Shown here: piece by piece, positions 23,942-32,610 of the stretch
Layout: each line of letters begins with the position of its first letter
How positions within the stretch are numbered: position 1 is the stretch's first letter
Source: UBA9676 sp963741615
GTDB lineage: Bacteria > Actinomycetota > Actinomycetes > Streptosporangiales > Streptosporangiaceae
Direction of reading: 5' to 3'
Length of the DNA stretch: 64,000 nucleotides
NCBI GenBank assembly: GCA_963741615.1
Contig: CAVUIU010000024.1
Coordinates: 1-64,000 of the forward strand
The notes under the pieces: model-generated
Seen by the model: only the letters and a program-made list of their open reading frames with translations
Told to the model about the DNA's origin: nothing
Databases searched by the model: none
Program-made: the position numbers and the translations under genes

Positions 23942-23955
23942 AGCATTTCATGCTA
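23941..23955. promoter_or_regulatory. Lrp-type operator
   Basis: TAGCATTTCATGCTA is a perfect palindrome with 6-base arms around TTC. It matches the E. coli Lrp consensus YAGHAWATTWTDCTR at 13 of 15 positions. It touches the Lrp/AsnC start codon and lies in the intergenic region shared with the divergent LysE gene, so it may control both. Confidence 0.65.
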
Positions 23956-24059
23956 GTTACCCCCCGGCTGCGAGCAATATTTGGCACCGGATGGCGGGGC
24001 ATCTGGGCTAACTTCGCCACTGACGACCCCGGCTCCAGCTACCAGGAAGGAGGGACGCG

Positions 24060-24711
24060 GTGCCCGCGGTGCTGCTGGCGTTCGCGCTCGCCTCGACGTT
24101 ACTGATCCTCGCGCCAGGCCCGGACAGCCTGCTGGTCGTGCGCAACACCCTGCGGGGTGGCCGCCGCGCCGGATGGGTCACCGCCAGCGGTACCCTGTCC
24201 GGGCTGCTGGTCTGGGCGGTAGCCGCCGCCCTCGGGTTGTCCGAGCTGCTGCGGGTCAGCCGTGTCGGCTCCGACGTCCTCCGGCTGGCCGGCGCCGCCT
24301 ACCTGATCTGGCTCGGAGTGAACAGCCTCGGGCTTGCCCGCCGCAACCAGGCCGGTCCCGCCGCCCCCACCAGGCGGGGCGGAGCGGGGAACGCTACCGC
24401 CGGGCCGCCCGGATGGGGACGCGCCTATCGTGCGCGGGCTGCTCTGCAACCTGTTCAACCCCAAGATCGGCGTCTTCTTCGTCGCATTCCTGCCCGGCTT
24501 CATCCCGCGCGGGGTGGCGACGGCGCAGTTCTCGCTCGCCCTCGGGCTGTGGTTCATCGCCGAGACCGGTGCCTGGCTCGCCGTCCTGGCCTGGCTGACC
24601 GCCCACGGTCTGACCTGGCTGCGCCGGTCCGCGGTCCAGCGGTGGCTCGAACGGCTCACCGGCATCGTGCTGATCGGGTTCGGCCTGAAACTGGTGACAG
24701 AAATCCGGTGA
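24060..24711 (+). pseudogene. LysE/RhtB family amino-acid exporter, frameshifted
   Basis: GTG 24060 with AAGGAGG upstream opens a frame with the first half of a LysE protein: LLILAPGPDSLLVVRNTLRGGRRAG and SGLLVWAVAAALGLSELL (membrane segments 1-3). From about 24370-24410 protein-like sequence switches to the +1 frame (frame of 24334-24711), where RGLLCNLFNPKIGVFFVAFLPGF and the last three membrane segments follow. Together the two frames give about 215 residues, the usual length. The switch falls in the cytoplasmic Pro/Gly-rich loop rich in G/C runs. Either an inactivating indel or a sequencing error. Divergent from its Lrp/AsnC regulator. Confidence 0.8.
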
Positions 24712-24786
24712 CCATCGGCCGAACAAGGTTGACCGTCGCAGCGAAGACCGCCGGGGTGCGCGGGCCCGGCTGGCATCATTGGTCAC

Positions 24787-25140
24787 ATGACCGTGGTGAA
24801 GATCAATGCCATAACGGTGCCAGCCGACAGCGGGGACGAGCTCGCACGCCGCTTCGCCGCCCGGGCCGGCGCGGTCGATGACCAGGACGGCTTCGAGGGC
24901 TTCGAACTCCTCAAGCCGACCGACACGCGCACGACCTGGCTGGTGGTGACGCGCTGGCGGGACGACGCTTGCTTCGAGGCGTGGCTGCATTCGCCCGCGT
25001 TCGGGCGCGGGCACCGGCCAGGTGCCGGACACCCCGCCCCTGGCCACGGTGGCAGCGGCCACGGCGACAGCGGGCACCCGCCGGTCGGCGTCAGCAGTGA
25101 GCTGTGGTCCTTCGAGATCGCCGGCGGCTCGGCCGGGTGA
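24787..25140 (+). CDS. mhuD: MhuD-like heme-degrading monooxygenase (ABM fold)
   Basis: 117 residues. The opening VVKINAITVPADSGDELARRFAAR closely follows mycobacterial MhuD (with the Asn at position 7), as do GFEGFELLKPT and WLVVTRWRDDACFEAWLHSP. Known MhuD opens heme to mycobilin and releases iron. A His-rich insert (GHRPGAGHPAPGHGGSGHGD) occupies the region around the heme-ligand histidine, so the exact proximal His is unclear and extra metal binding is possible. It stands alone and is convergent with the multicopper oxidase gene. Confidence 0.75.
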   Translation: MTVVKINAITVPADSGDELARRFAARAGAVDDQDGFEGFELLKPTDTRTTWLVVTRWRDDACFEAWLHSPAFGRGHRPGAGHPAPGHGGSGHGDSGHPPVGVSSELWSFEIAGGSAG

Positions 25141-25155
25141 GACGCTGACGGCGCC

Positions 25156-26877
25156 TCAGGGCACGACGGTGAAGGGACGCATCATGTCGTTGTCCTCGTG
25201 CTCGACGATGTGGCAGTGGTGCACATAGGTCTGCGGCGCGGTCACGCCCGCCGGAAGGTCGAACTTCGCCCGGATCCGGAGGAAGGAGCCGGGGTTCGCC
25301 TTGGCGGTGTCCTTGAAGCCCCGCTCGTCGGGCGTCGGCGGCAGCATCGGCCCGGTCGCGAACGGCGTGGGGTCGATGCCGCCGGGTACTCCGTTGGGCC
25401 CGCCGTAGGCCGCCTGGTAGGCGCCGACGTCGAACGGGGTCCGGCCAACCACCTGGAAGGTGACCAGGTGGAGATGCATCGGGTGGGTGTCCGGGGTCAT
25501 GTTGACGTAGACCCAGTCCTCCACCGTGCCAGCCTTCGGCTTCTCCGTGACCGGCGTGCCCTCGAAGTCCAGGGCGCTCATGTTCAGCACCCACTGTGCC
25601 GTCTCGGGGGCAATCTCGTTGAGCGTGATGTATCGGGTTCTGACCGGATGGCGCAGGCGCGCCCGCCTTCCGGGCAGGCTCGACGGGACCGATCGGGGGC
25701 CCCGGTGGGTGACGGACGTGCCGACCCGGAGCTGCATCACGTCCGCCAGCGCCGGGGCCGGGGTGGACACGGGCGCCGCCGGCGTGGCGTTCCTGAGCGT
25801 GAGGGTCCGGCCGTCGAGCCCGCGGAAGTCGATCAGGATGTCGGCCCGCTCGGCCGGGCTCAGGACCAGCCGCTTCACGGGCACGGGCTGGTCGAACAGC
25901 CCGCCCTCGGCGCCGATCTGCCACAGCGGCAGGCCGCCGAAGTGCAGGCTCATGATCCGCGCGTTGCATCCGTTCAGGATGCGGAACCGGTACATCCGTG
26001 GCTCGACGTTCAGGTACGGCCACACCTTGCCGTTGACCAGCATGTGGTCACCGAAGTACTCACCGATCCACACGACGCCGGGGATGGTGCTGACCGGGTA
26101 GCGGAACTTCCCGTCCGGCCGGAACTGGCGGTCCTGGATCACCAGCGGTATCTCGTAGGCGCCGCCGGGAACGCCGATCGGGTTGGGCTCGGTGCCGGTG
26201 TCGTGAACGTCGCGCAGGAGGTAGGCGCCGGCGAGGCCGGCGAACACGTCGAGCCTGGTGGCGCCCATGGCGTGATCGTGGAACCAGCGCAGCGAGGCCG
26301 GCATCTGGGGAAGCTGGTTGGGGTAATGGGCATGCTGCGTCGCGCCATGGGCATAGCCGTCCGGCGTCACCACCGGGTTGCCGTCGCTGTCCGCGGCGAC
26401 GAACCCGCCATGCAGGTGCGTCATCGGCCGGACCTCGTTGCCGAGCAGTGTCAGCCGGGTGTTGACGGGGATCCAGTCCGGGTAGGTCTCCGGAAGCGCG
26501 TTGGTGTAGCTCACGTCGAGCGGCGTGCCGCTCTGCGCGACGATCGCCATCCCGAACGAGCCCGCCTGGCCGGCCAGGCCGGAGCCGTCGTCGTAGGCCC
26601 AGATCGGGGTCGGCGGGAGGTCAGGGTGCAGCTGCCGGGTGATCTGGCGCTGGGTGAATGAGTACCTATTGGCCCCGCTCGGGGTCGCCACCACGATCCC
26701 GGCCCCGGGCACCGGCAGCGGCTCGCGGAACTTCCGGAGCGGGCCGCCGGGCAGGCCGCTCGACGACCCGCCGGCGATGCTGCCCGCCAGGCCGCGCCGC
26801 GCCGCGCCGGGAAGGGCCAACGTGGCACCCGCGGCCATGCCGTACTGGAGGAACCGGCGGCGTGTCGCGTCTGTCAT
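25156..26877 (-). CDS. Tat-exported multicopper oxidase (CotA/bilirubin oxidase/phenoxazinone synthase type)
   Basis: 573 residues. The twin-arginine signal RRRFLQYG then AAGATLALPGAARRG predicts export as a folded protein. The four copper-binding histidine motifs are present in order: HLHGG, WFHDH, HPMHLHLVTF and HCHIVEHEDNDMM (type-1 Cys in HCH, Met ligand in DNDMM). Three cupredoxin domains are implied by length. Substrates of relatives are phenols, bilirubin, o-aminophenols or metals. Convergent with the MhuD-like gene, only 15 bases between stops. Confidence 0.92.
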   Translation of the reverse strand: MTDATRRRFLQYGMAAGATLALPGAARRGLAGSIAGGSSSGLPGGPLRKFREPLPVPGAGIVVATPSGANRYSFTQRQITRQLHPDLPPTPIWAYDDGSGLAGQAGSFGMAIVAQSGTPLDVSYTNALPETYPDWIPVNTRLTLLGNEVRPMTHLHGGFVAADSDGNPVVTPDGYAHGATQHAHYPNQLPQMPASLRWFHDHAMGATRLDVFAGLAGAYLLRDVHDTGTEPNPIGVPGGAYEIPLVIQDRQFRPDGKFRYPVSTIPGVVWIGEYFGDHMLVNGKVWPYLNVEPRMYRFRILNGCNARIMSLHFGGLPLWQIGAEGGLFDQPVPVKRLVLSPAERADILIDFRGLDGRTLTLRNATPAAPVSTPAPALADVMQLRVGTSVTHRGPRSVPSSLPGRRARLRHPVRTRYITLNEIAPETAQWVLNMSALDFEGTPVTEKPKAGTVEDWVYVNMTPDTHPMHLHLVTFQVVGRTPFDVGAYQAAYGGPNGVPGGIDPTPFATGPMLPPTPDERGFKDTAKANPGSFLRIRAKFDLPAGVTAPQTYVHHCHIVEHEDNDMMRPFTVVP

Positions 26878-27123
26878 GGCTTCCCATCCTCTGCGTCAAG
26901 CGCTCCCGGTCTGATCCTCATGAGACGGTCAGCCACCCCGGCCTGGAAGAGCCCATCGGCCCACGCGGCGGGGACATAGGTCCCGCGGGCCGGTCAGCAG
27001 GGAACCCGGCGGCCGGCTGCTGTTGAACGGGGGATGTACAAGGGGTTCTGGCTTGGATGATCATAGGAGCCCGGCTCGTTATCAAGGCTCGGGACCGCCA
27101 GCGCGGGGATGGAGGCCCGGCTC

Positions 27124-28017
27124 ATGGTCGACCTGGAACTCTCCTGGCAGGCAGCCGGGATCTCGGCAGCCTGCCTGATCGCTGCCGCGACGGCTGCCGG
27201 GCGCGCCGGGCGGCCGCGGCTGGCGACCGCGGCCGGGTTCGCCCGGGAGACCGGCGTCCTGCTCGCCCTGTTCGCCCTGTGGCAGATGGCCGGCAGTTTC
27301 GTGCTGATGGGCCCCCAGGGCGCGCTGGCCCGGGGCCAGTGGATCTGGCACGCCGAGCGGGTGGTCCACCTGCCCAGCGAGGCAGTCGTCCAGCAGGCGT
27401 TCCTGCACCACGCGCTGTTCGTCCAGGCACTGAATCTCTACTACGCCGGGCTGCACTTCATCGTGGTCATCGCCTGCCTGGTCTGGGTCTTCGTCCGCCA
27501 CCGCCGCCAGTACCCGCAGGTGCGGACCACGCTGGTGCTGTTCACCGCGGCGGCCCTGCTCATCCAGTTCGTCCCGGTGGCGCCGCCCCGCATGCTCCCG
27601 GGTGACGGCATGATCGACACCGCTGTCCGCTACGGCCAGTCGGTCTATGGCTCCGTGGCCGGGTTCAATGCCGATCAGCTGTCGGCGATGCCCTCCGTGC
27701 ACGTCGGCTGGGCGCTGCTGGTGGCCCTGATCGTGGTCGAGATATCGGGCAGCCGCTGGCGCTGGCTCGCGCTCGGCTACCCGCTGCTGACGATGCTCGC
27801 TGTGGTGGTCACCGCCAACCACTACTGGCTGGACGGGATCGCCGCCGCGCTGCTGCTCGCGGTGGCACTGATCGTGCAGCGGGCCGGCCGGGCCGGGTAC
27901 CGCCAGGTCGCCGCCCGGCGCCGGGCGGCGGCGGCCGCCCGCGAACCGGGCCGCGAACCCGACCGGGAACCCGCCGGCGGCGCCGCCCGCCCGACCGTCA
28001 TGACCACCAGGCGGTAG
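27124..28017 (+). CDS. PAP2-superfamily membrane phosphatase (AUR1/inositol-phosphoceramide-synthase-like)
   Basis: 297 residues, six or so membrane spans. The C-terminal PAP2 catalytic motifs are seen as SAMPSVHVGWA and NHYWLDGIAA. An RMLPGDG segment precedes them. The N-terminal half holds WIWHAERVVHLPSE and further spans, giving the eukaryote-like AUR1 subgroup layout. The tail is Arg/Pro-rich and cytoplasmic. ATG 27124 is preferred over 27109 because GGAGG sits eight bases before it. It probably transfers or removes phosphate groups of phospholipids or polyprenyl lipids. Confidence 0.85.
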   Translation: MVDLELSWQAAGISAACLIAAATAAGRAGRPRLATAAGFARETGVLLALFALWQMAGSFVLMGPQGALARGQWIWHAERVVHLPSEAVVQQAFLHHALFVQALNLYYAGLHFIVVIACLVWVFVRHRRQYPQVRTTLVLFTAAALLIQFVPVAPPRMLPGDGMIDTAVRYGQSVYGSVAGFNADQLSAMPSVHVGWALLVALIVVEISGSRWRWLALGYPLLTMLAVVVTANHYWLDGIAAALLLAVALIVQRAGRAGYRQVAARRRAAAAAREPGREPDREPAGGAARPTVMTTRR

Positions 28018-28081
28018 CGGCTGGCTGTCAGAGCCCGGTGCGACGATGGCGCCAGGCGATCGGTTGTCGGGAGGAGCACGG

Positions 28082-29002
28082 GTGTCCGCGTCGTTCACCA
28101 TCACGCCCACGGGGCCGTTCTCGCTGGCCGAGGCGGCGACCTTCGGGTTCGGCCAGCGCGACGCCGCGGCCTGGGAAGGCGTCATGCGGCTGGCGTTCTG
28201 CCTGGACGGGTACGAGGAACAGGTCGGGGTCGAGGTCCGGCAGGACGAGGCCGCCGATGTACATGGCACGGTGCACGGACCCGCGGGCGCCGATGCGGAC
28301 GCCGTCCGCCGACAGGTGGCGCGCGTCCTTTCGCTCGATCACGATGGTGCCGCGTTCATGCTGGTCGGTGGGCGGGACCCGGTGATCGGCGCGCTGCAGA
28401 CCGCGGCGCCCGGGTTGCGCCCGCCCCTGTTCTACTCCCCGTATGAGGCCGCCGCCTGGGCCGTTCTGAGCGCCCGCCGCCCGCCACGCCAGATGATGGC
28501 GGTGCGTGAGCGGCTGAGCCGGGAACATGGCGCGGTCTTCGGCCTGGCGGGCGAGCAGCTGGCCGCGCTGCCCACACCCGGCCAGATGCTGCTGGTCGAG
28601 TCGTTCCCCGGCATCCCCGCGGACAAGATGGACCGGCTGCACGGCGTCGCGCGCGCCGCACTCGAGGGCCGGCTGGACGCCGGCCACCTGACGGAACTCG
28701 GCCCCGAGCGTGCCATGGCCGAGCTGCGGGAGATCAAGGGCATCGGGCCCTTCTACAGTGAGCTCATCGTGATCCGCGGCACCGGGTTCACCGACGTGCT
28801 GCCGGTGAACGAACCCAGGACGCTGGCCCTGGCCGCACGGCTGTACCACCTGCCCGCACCACCGGACCAGGAGCGGTTCCGCGCGCTCGCCGAGCCGTGG
28901 AGACCGTTCCGGACCTGGGCCGTCGTCCTCATCAGGGCCGCCGCATCGCGGGTCAGCGGCGACGATGTTGGCGGTGCCGTGACCGCGCCCTCAGCCCGGT
29001 GA
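28082..29002 (+). CDS. DNA-3-methyladenine glycosylase-like protein (HhH-GPD, AlkA type)
   Basis: 306 residues. An N-terminal domain (PTGPFSLAEAATFGFGQ) is followed by the HhH-GPD fold with LREIKGIGPFYSELIVIRGTG (helix-hairpin-helix) and DVLPVNEPRTL. In AlkA the loop after the hairpin carries a catalytic Asp; here Glu stands at that place (LPVNE). GTG 28082 is chosen for the GGAGGAG ribosome site. It likely removes alkylated bases, but the Asp-to-Glu change makes activity uncertain. It stands alone in the strand run before an SDR. Confidence 0.8.
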   Translation: MSASFTITPTGPFSLAEAATFGFGQRDAAAWEGVMRLAFCLDGYEEQVGVEVRQDEAADVHGTVHGPAGADADAVRRQVARVLSLDHDGAAFMLVGGRDPVIGALQTAAPGLRPPLFYSPYEAAAWAVLSARRPPRQMMAVRERLSREHGAVFGLAGEQLAALPTPGQMLLVESFPGIPADKMDRLHGVARAALEGRLDAGHLTELGPERAMAELREIKGIGPFYSELIVIRGTGFTDVLPVNEPRTLALAARLYHLPAPPDQERFRALAEPWRPFRTWAVVLIRAAASRVSGDDVGGAVTAPSAR

Positions 29003-29058
29003 CCCGGGATGCGGCGGCACGGGCCGCGCGGGAAGGATCGCCGAACAGGGGGCAGGCG

Positions 29059-29844
29059 ATGGGTGAGCAGCCGGTGACGGTGCTGCCCGTGTTCGGCGTA
29101 CCGGGCCAGGTCGCGCTGGTGACCGGCGCAGCCCGTGGCCTGGGCCGGGCGATCGCGCTCGCGCTCGCGGCCGCTGGCGCGGACGTCGCGCTCGGGCTGC
29201 GCGACGTGGCCACCGGCGCGGAGGTGGCCGCGGAGATCGGGCGGCTCGGGCGGCGGGCGCTGCCGCTGCAGATGGACATGTCCCGGGTGGCGGAGATCGG
29301 GCCGGCGGTGGACGCGGCCGTGGCACGGTTCGGCCGTCTCGACATCCTGGTGAACAACGCCGGTGTCGCCCCGGGAAACCCGGCCGAGGACGTGCGCGAG
29401 GAGGACTTCGACGCGACCCTCGCCGTCAACCTGAAGGGGACCTTCTTCGCCAGCCAGGCCGCGGGCCGCGTCATGATCGAGCAGGGCTACGGGCGGATCG
29501 TCAACCTCGGTTCCCAGGCTGGCGCGGTAGCGCTGCCGGGGGAATCGGTGTACTGCATGACCAAGGCCGCGATCGCGCACCTGACCAGGTGCCTGGCCGT
29601 CGAATGGGGCGGGCACGGGATCACCGTCAACGCGGTCGCACCCACGTTCATCCACACGCCAGGCACCGAGCAGGCGCTGTCCAACCCCGGCTTCCGCGCG
29701 GAGGTGATCGAGCGGATCGCCGCGCTGCACCGCATCGGCGAGCCGGCCGAGGTCGCCGGCGTGGTGGTCTTCCTGGCGTCCCCGGCCGCGTCGATGATCA
29801 CCGGCGAGACCGTGCTCATCGATGGTGGCTGGACCGCTCGCTGA
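29059..29844 (+). CDS. SDR family oxidoreductase (FabG-like)
   Basis: 261 residues with complete classical SDR motifs: TGAARGLGRAIALAL, DILVNNAGV, VNLGSQAG serine region, YCMTK (YxxxK) and NAVAPTFIHTPG. C-terminal ETVLIDGGWTAR is typical. ATG 29059 is preceded by AGGGGGC; the frame is open upstream but reads unlike protein. Substrate unknown. Convergent with the ABC importer operon. Confidence 0.92.
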   Translation: MGEQPVTVLPVFGVPGQVALVTGAARGLGRAIALALAAAGADVALGLRDVATGAEVAAEIGRLGRRALPLQMDMSRVAEIGPAVDAAVARFGRLDILVNNAGVAPGNPAEDVREEDFDATLAVNLKGTFFASQAAGRVMIEQGYGRIVNLGSQAGAVALPGESVYCMTKAAIAHLTRCLAVEWGGHGITVNAVAPTFIHTPGTEQALSNPGFRAEVIERIAALHRIGEPAEVAGVVVFLASPAASMITGETVLIDGGWTAR

Positions 29845-29874
29845 TCGCGACCCGCGGTCCGCCACGGCGGTGGT

Positions 29875-31002
29875 TCAGCCGGTGCCCTGCCGCTGCCCGT
29901 CGCGCCCGGGATCCAGCGACTGCCGGGCCGATCCGGCCAGCACCTCCTCGGCGCGGTGGCAGGCCACGAGCCGGCCCGGCGCGGCGGTTCTCAGCAGCGG
30001 GACCTCGGTCCGGCAGCGGTCCACAACGAGTGGACAGCGCGGGTGGAAGACGCAGCCTGGCGGCGGGCTGGCCGCGTCCGGCGGATCACCGGGCAGGATG
30101 ACGCGGGACGAGCGGGCGGCGATGTCGATCTCGGGCACCGCCGAGCGCAGCGCCTGGGTGTACGGGTGTGCCGGGGTGCCGAGCAGGGCGCTCGTCGCGC
30201 CGCTCTCCACGACCCGCCCGAGATACAGCACCGCCGTCTGCTCGCACAGTTCGCTCACGATGCCGAGATTGTGGGTGATGAGCAGATACGCAAGATTCCG
30301 GTCCGCGCGCAGCCGGGCTATGAGCGCGAGAATCCGGGCCTGCGCCTTGACGTCGAGCGCGCTGGTGGGCTCGTCCAGGACCAGGAGCCGTGGCTGGACG
30401 CTCAGCGCCCTGGCGATCGCGACCCGCTGACGCTGCCCGCCGGACAGCTGATGGGGGTACCTGGCCGCGAACTCCGGGTCCAGCCCCACCTCCGCCAGCA
30501 GTTCGCGGGCCCGGCCGGCGGCCAGCCGCCGGGGCATGATCCGGTGCGCGGTCAGCGGCTCCGCGACCGACGCTCCGACCCGTATCCGGGGGTCGAGGCT
30601 GTTGTCGGGATCCTGGAAGACGATCTGCGCCGCGCGCCGGTAGCCCTTCAGCCCGCTGCCCCGCAGCGCCGCCACGTCCGCGCCCTCGAACCGGATCTGG
30701 CCGCCGGTGGCGGCCACCAGCCGGAGTACCGCCCGCCCGATCGTCAACTTGCCCGAGCCGCTCTCCCCGACCAGTCCCAGGCCGAACGGGCCACCGGCGA
30801 GGCGGAGGCTGACCCCGTCGACGGCCCGGACCGGGCCGAACCTGACCGCCAGGTCGATGACCTCCAGCAGGGGCGGCGCAGGCCGCCGCTGCTCTCCGGT
30901 GCCGGCGTCATGGGCTGGCCGCTGGTCTCGGGCGCCGGCGTCATGGCCCCGGCCTCGGACCGAGCCGGGGCACCGCGGCGAGCAGCTCGGCGGTGCGGGC
31001 AC
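29875..31002 (-). CDS. Oligopeptide-type ABC transporter ATP-binding protein (OppF/DppF-like)
   Basis: 375 residues. Walker A GLVGESGSGKLTIG (Leu where Ser/Thr usually follows the Lys), LSGGQRQRVAIARAL signature, Walker B LLVLDEPTSALD, and the C-terminal oligopeptide-transporter extension with CVFHPRCP and VDRCRTEVP (Cys-rich motif). The start is uncertain: GTG 31002 lies 62 bases inside the preceding gene, and the first 45 residues look poorly conserved, so a later non-ATG start is possible. Last gene of the importer operon. Confidence 0.85.
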   Translation of the reverse strand: MPAPPSCSPRCPGSVRGRGHDAGARDQRPAHDAGTGEQRRPAPPLLEVIDLAVRFGPVRAVDGVSLRLAGGPFGLGLVGESGSGKLTIGRAVLRLVAATGGQIRFEGADVAALRGSGLKGYRRAAQIVFQDPDNSLDPRIRVGASVAEPLTAHRIMPRRLAAGRARELLAEVGLDPEFAARYPHQLSGGQRQRVAIARALSVQPRLLVLDEPTSALDVKAQARILALIARLRADRNLAYLLITHNLGIVSELCEQTAVLYLGRVVESGATSALLGTPAHPYTQALRSAVPEIDIAARSSRVILPGDPPDAASPPPGCVFHPRCPLVVDRCRTEVPLLRTAAPGRLVACHRAEEVLAGSARQSLDPGRDGQRQGTG

Positions 31003-31717
31003 TGGCCGGCGCCGTCACGACCTGGCTGGTGGGCCCCTGTTCGACGATCCTGCCGTCGGCCATGATGGCCACCCGGTCGCACAGCTCGGCGACGACCGCG
31101 AGGTCATGGCTGATGAACAGGACCGACATTCCCTCCCGGTCGCGCAGATCCCGCAGCAGCTCAAGGACCTCGGCCTGGACCGTCACGTCGAGCGCACTGG
31201 TCGGCTCGTCGGCCAGCAGGACCTGCGCCCGCAGCGCCAGGGCGAGCGCGATCGCCACCCGCTGGAGCTGGCCGCCGGACAGCTGGGACGGGTACCTGTC
31301 GAGCAGGCCGGGCGGCAGGAGTACCTGGCGCATCGCCCGCGCCGCCGCGTCGGCGGCCTCCGCCCTGGTCATCCCGTGCAGCCGCAGCGCCCGGTGCACG
31401 ATGGCGCCCACCCGGAACACCGGGCTGAACGCCATCGCCGGGCTCTGGAAGATGGCCGCGATCCGGCGCCCCCGCACCTCACGCATCTCGCGGGGCGACA
31501 GGCCGGTCAGCTCGGTCCCGTCCAGCCGGATGCTGCCGCTGACGCGGGCACCCACGGTGTGGGCGAGGCCGAGCACCGCGAGGGTGGTCATCGACTTGCC
31601 TGACCCGCTGTCGCCGGCCAGGCCCACGATCTCGGCCTCGGCCAGCACGAGCTCGGCGATGCTGACGACGCGCCGCTCGCCGAAGCTCACCTCCAGATCG
31701 GTGATCGTCAGTCTCAT
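30941..31717 (-). CDS. Oligopeptide-type ABC transporter ATP-binding protein (OppD/DppD-like), short form
   Basis: 258 residues. Walker A GDSGSGKSMTT, signature LSGGQLQRVAIALAL, Walker B LLADEPTSALD and the H-loop LFISHDLAV are intact. It stops after LLAAVPRLGPRPGP, lacking the usual 50-70-residue C-terminal oligopeptide-transporter extension that its partner OppF keeps. ATG 31717 overlaps the permease stop (ATGA). Confidence 0.88.
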   Translation of the reverse strand: MRLTITDLEVSFGERRVVSIAELVLAEAEIVGLAGDSGSGKSMTTLAVLGLAHTVGARVSGSIRLDGTELTGLSPREMREVRGRRIAAIFQSPAMAFSPVFRVGAIVHRALRLHGMTRAEAADAAARAMRQVLLPPGLLDRYPSQLSGGQLQRVAIALALALRAQVLLADEPTSALDVTVQAEVLELLRDLRDREGMSVLFISHDLAVVAELCDRVAIMADGRIVEQGPTSQVVTAPASARTAELLAAVPRLGPRPGP

Positions 31718-32610
31718 CGCAGGAAGATCCGCTTGGGGTCGAGCAGGTCGCGCAGGCCATCCCCGAGCAGGGTGAAGGCGAACGCGGTCACCAGGATCGC
31801 GAGCCCGGGGAAGGTCACCACCCACCACGCGGTCGTGAAGTAGTTCTGACCCTCGGCCACCATCAGCCCCCAGTCGGGCGTCGGATCCTGCGCGCCCAGG
31901 CCCAGGAATGATAGCGCCGACACGGTCAGGATCACCCCGCCGACATCCAGTGACACCTGGACGATCAGCGGCGTGATCGAGTTGGGCAGGACGTGGCGGA
32001 AGATGATCCGGCGGCGCGAGATGCCCAGCGCCCGGCAGCTCTCGATGTAAGGACGGCCTGCCACCGAGGCGGCCTGGCCGCGGATGAGCCGGGTGTACCA
32101 CGGCCACCAGGTGACCGCGATCGCGACCGTCAGCGTGATCAGGCTGGGCGGCAGCACCTCGGCCAGGGCCAGCGCGAGCAGCAGCGACGGGAAGGCGAGG
32201 AAGATGTCTGTCACCCGCATGATCGCCTCGTCGAGCCAGCCGCCGAAGTACCCGGCGGCGACGCCCAGCGGGATGCCGATGGCACACGCCAGCAGCAGCA
32301 CCAGGACGGCGATCAGCGGCGAGATCCGCGCTCCGTACAGGACACGGGAGTAGACGTCGCGGCCGACGTTGTCGGTGCCGAACCAGTGCTGCGCGGAGGG
32401 CGGGCGGAGCACCATGAAGGGGTGCGTCGCCGAGCCCGCGTCAGCCGGGAACGGCGCGAGCAGCGGCGCGAGCACCGCCACGGCCACGATCAGCGCGCAC
32501 ATCAGGCCGCCCACCAGCATCAGCGGGTTCGCGGCCAGCCCGCGCCGCAGCCGCTGGCCATGGGGGAGTCGTGCGCCAGCGGTGGGAACCGGCGCCGGCG
32601 CCTCGATCAT
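31714..32610 (-). CDS. Oligopeptide-type ABC transporter permease (OppC/DppC-like)
   Basis: 298 residues with the usual OppC layout: cytoplasmic N terminus, first span (LMCALIVAVAVLAPLLAPF), extracytoplasmic HWFGTDNVGRDVYSRVLYGAR motif, then five further spans and the coupling EAA-type loop YIESCRALGISRRRIIFRHVLPN. ATG overlaps the OppB stop (ATGA), and its own stop overlaps the OppD start. Confidence 0.93.
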   Translation of the reverse strand: MIEAPAPVPTAGARLPHGQRLRRGLAANPLMLVGGLMCALIVAVAVLAPLLAPFPADAGSATHPFMVLRPPSAQHWFGTDNVGRDVYSRVLYGARISPLIAVLVLLLACAIGIPLGVAAGYFGGWLDEAIMRVTDIFLAFPSLLLALALAEVLPPSLITLTVAIAVTWWPWYTRLIRGQAASVAGRPYIESCRALGISRRRIIFRHVLPNSITPLIVQVSLDVGGVILTVSALSFLGLGAQDPTPDWGLMVAEGQNYFTTAWWVVTFPGLAILVTAFAFTLLGDGLRDLLDPKRIFLR

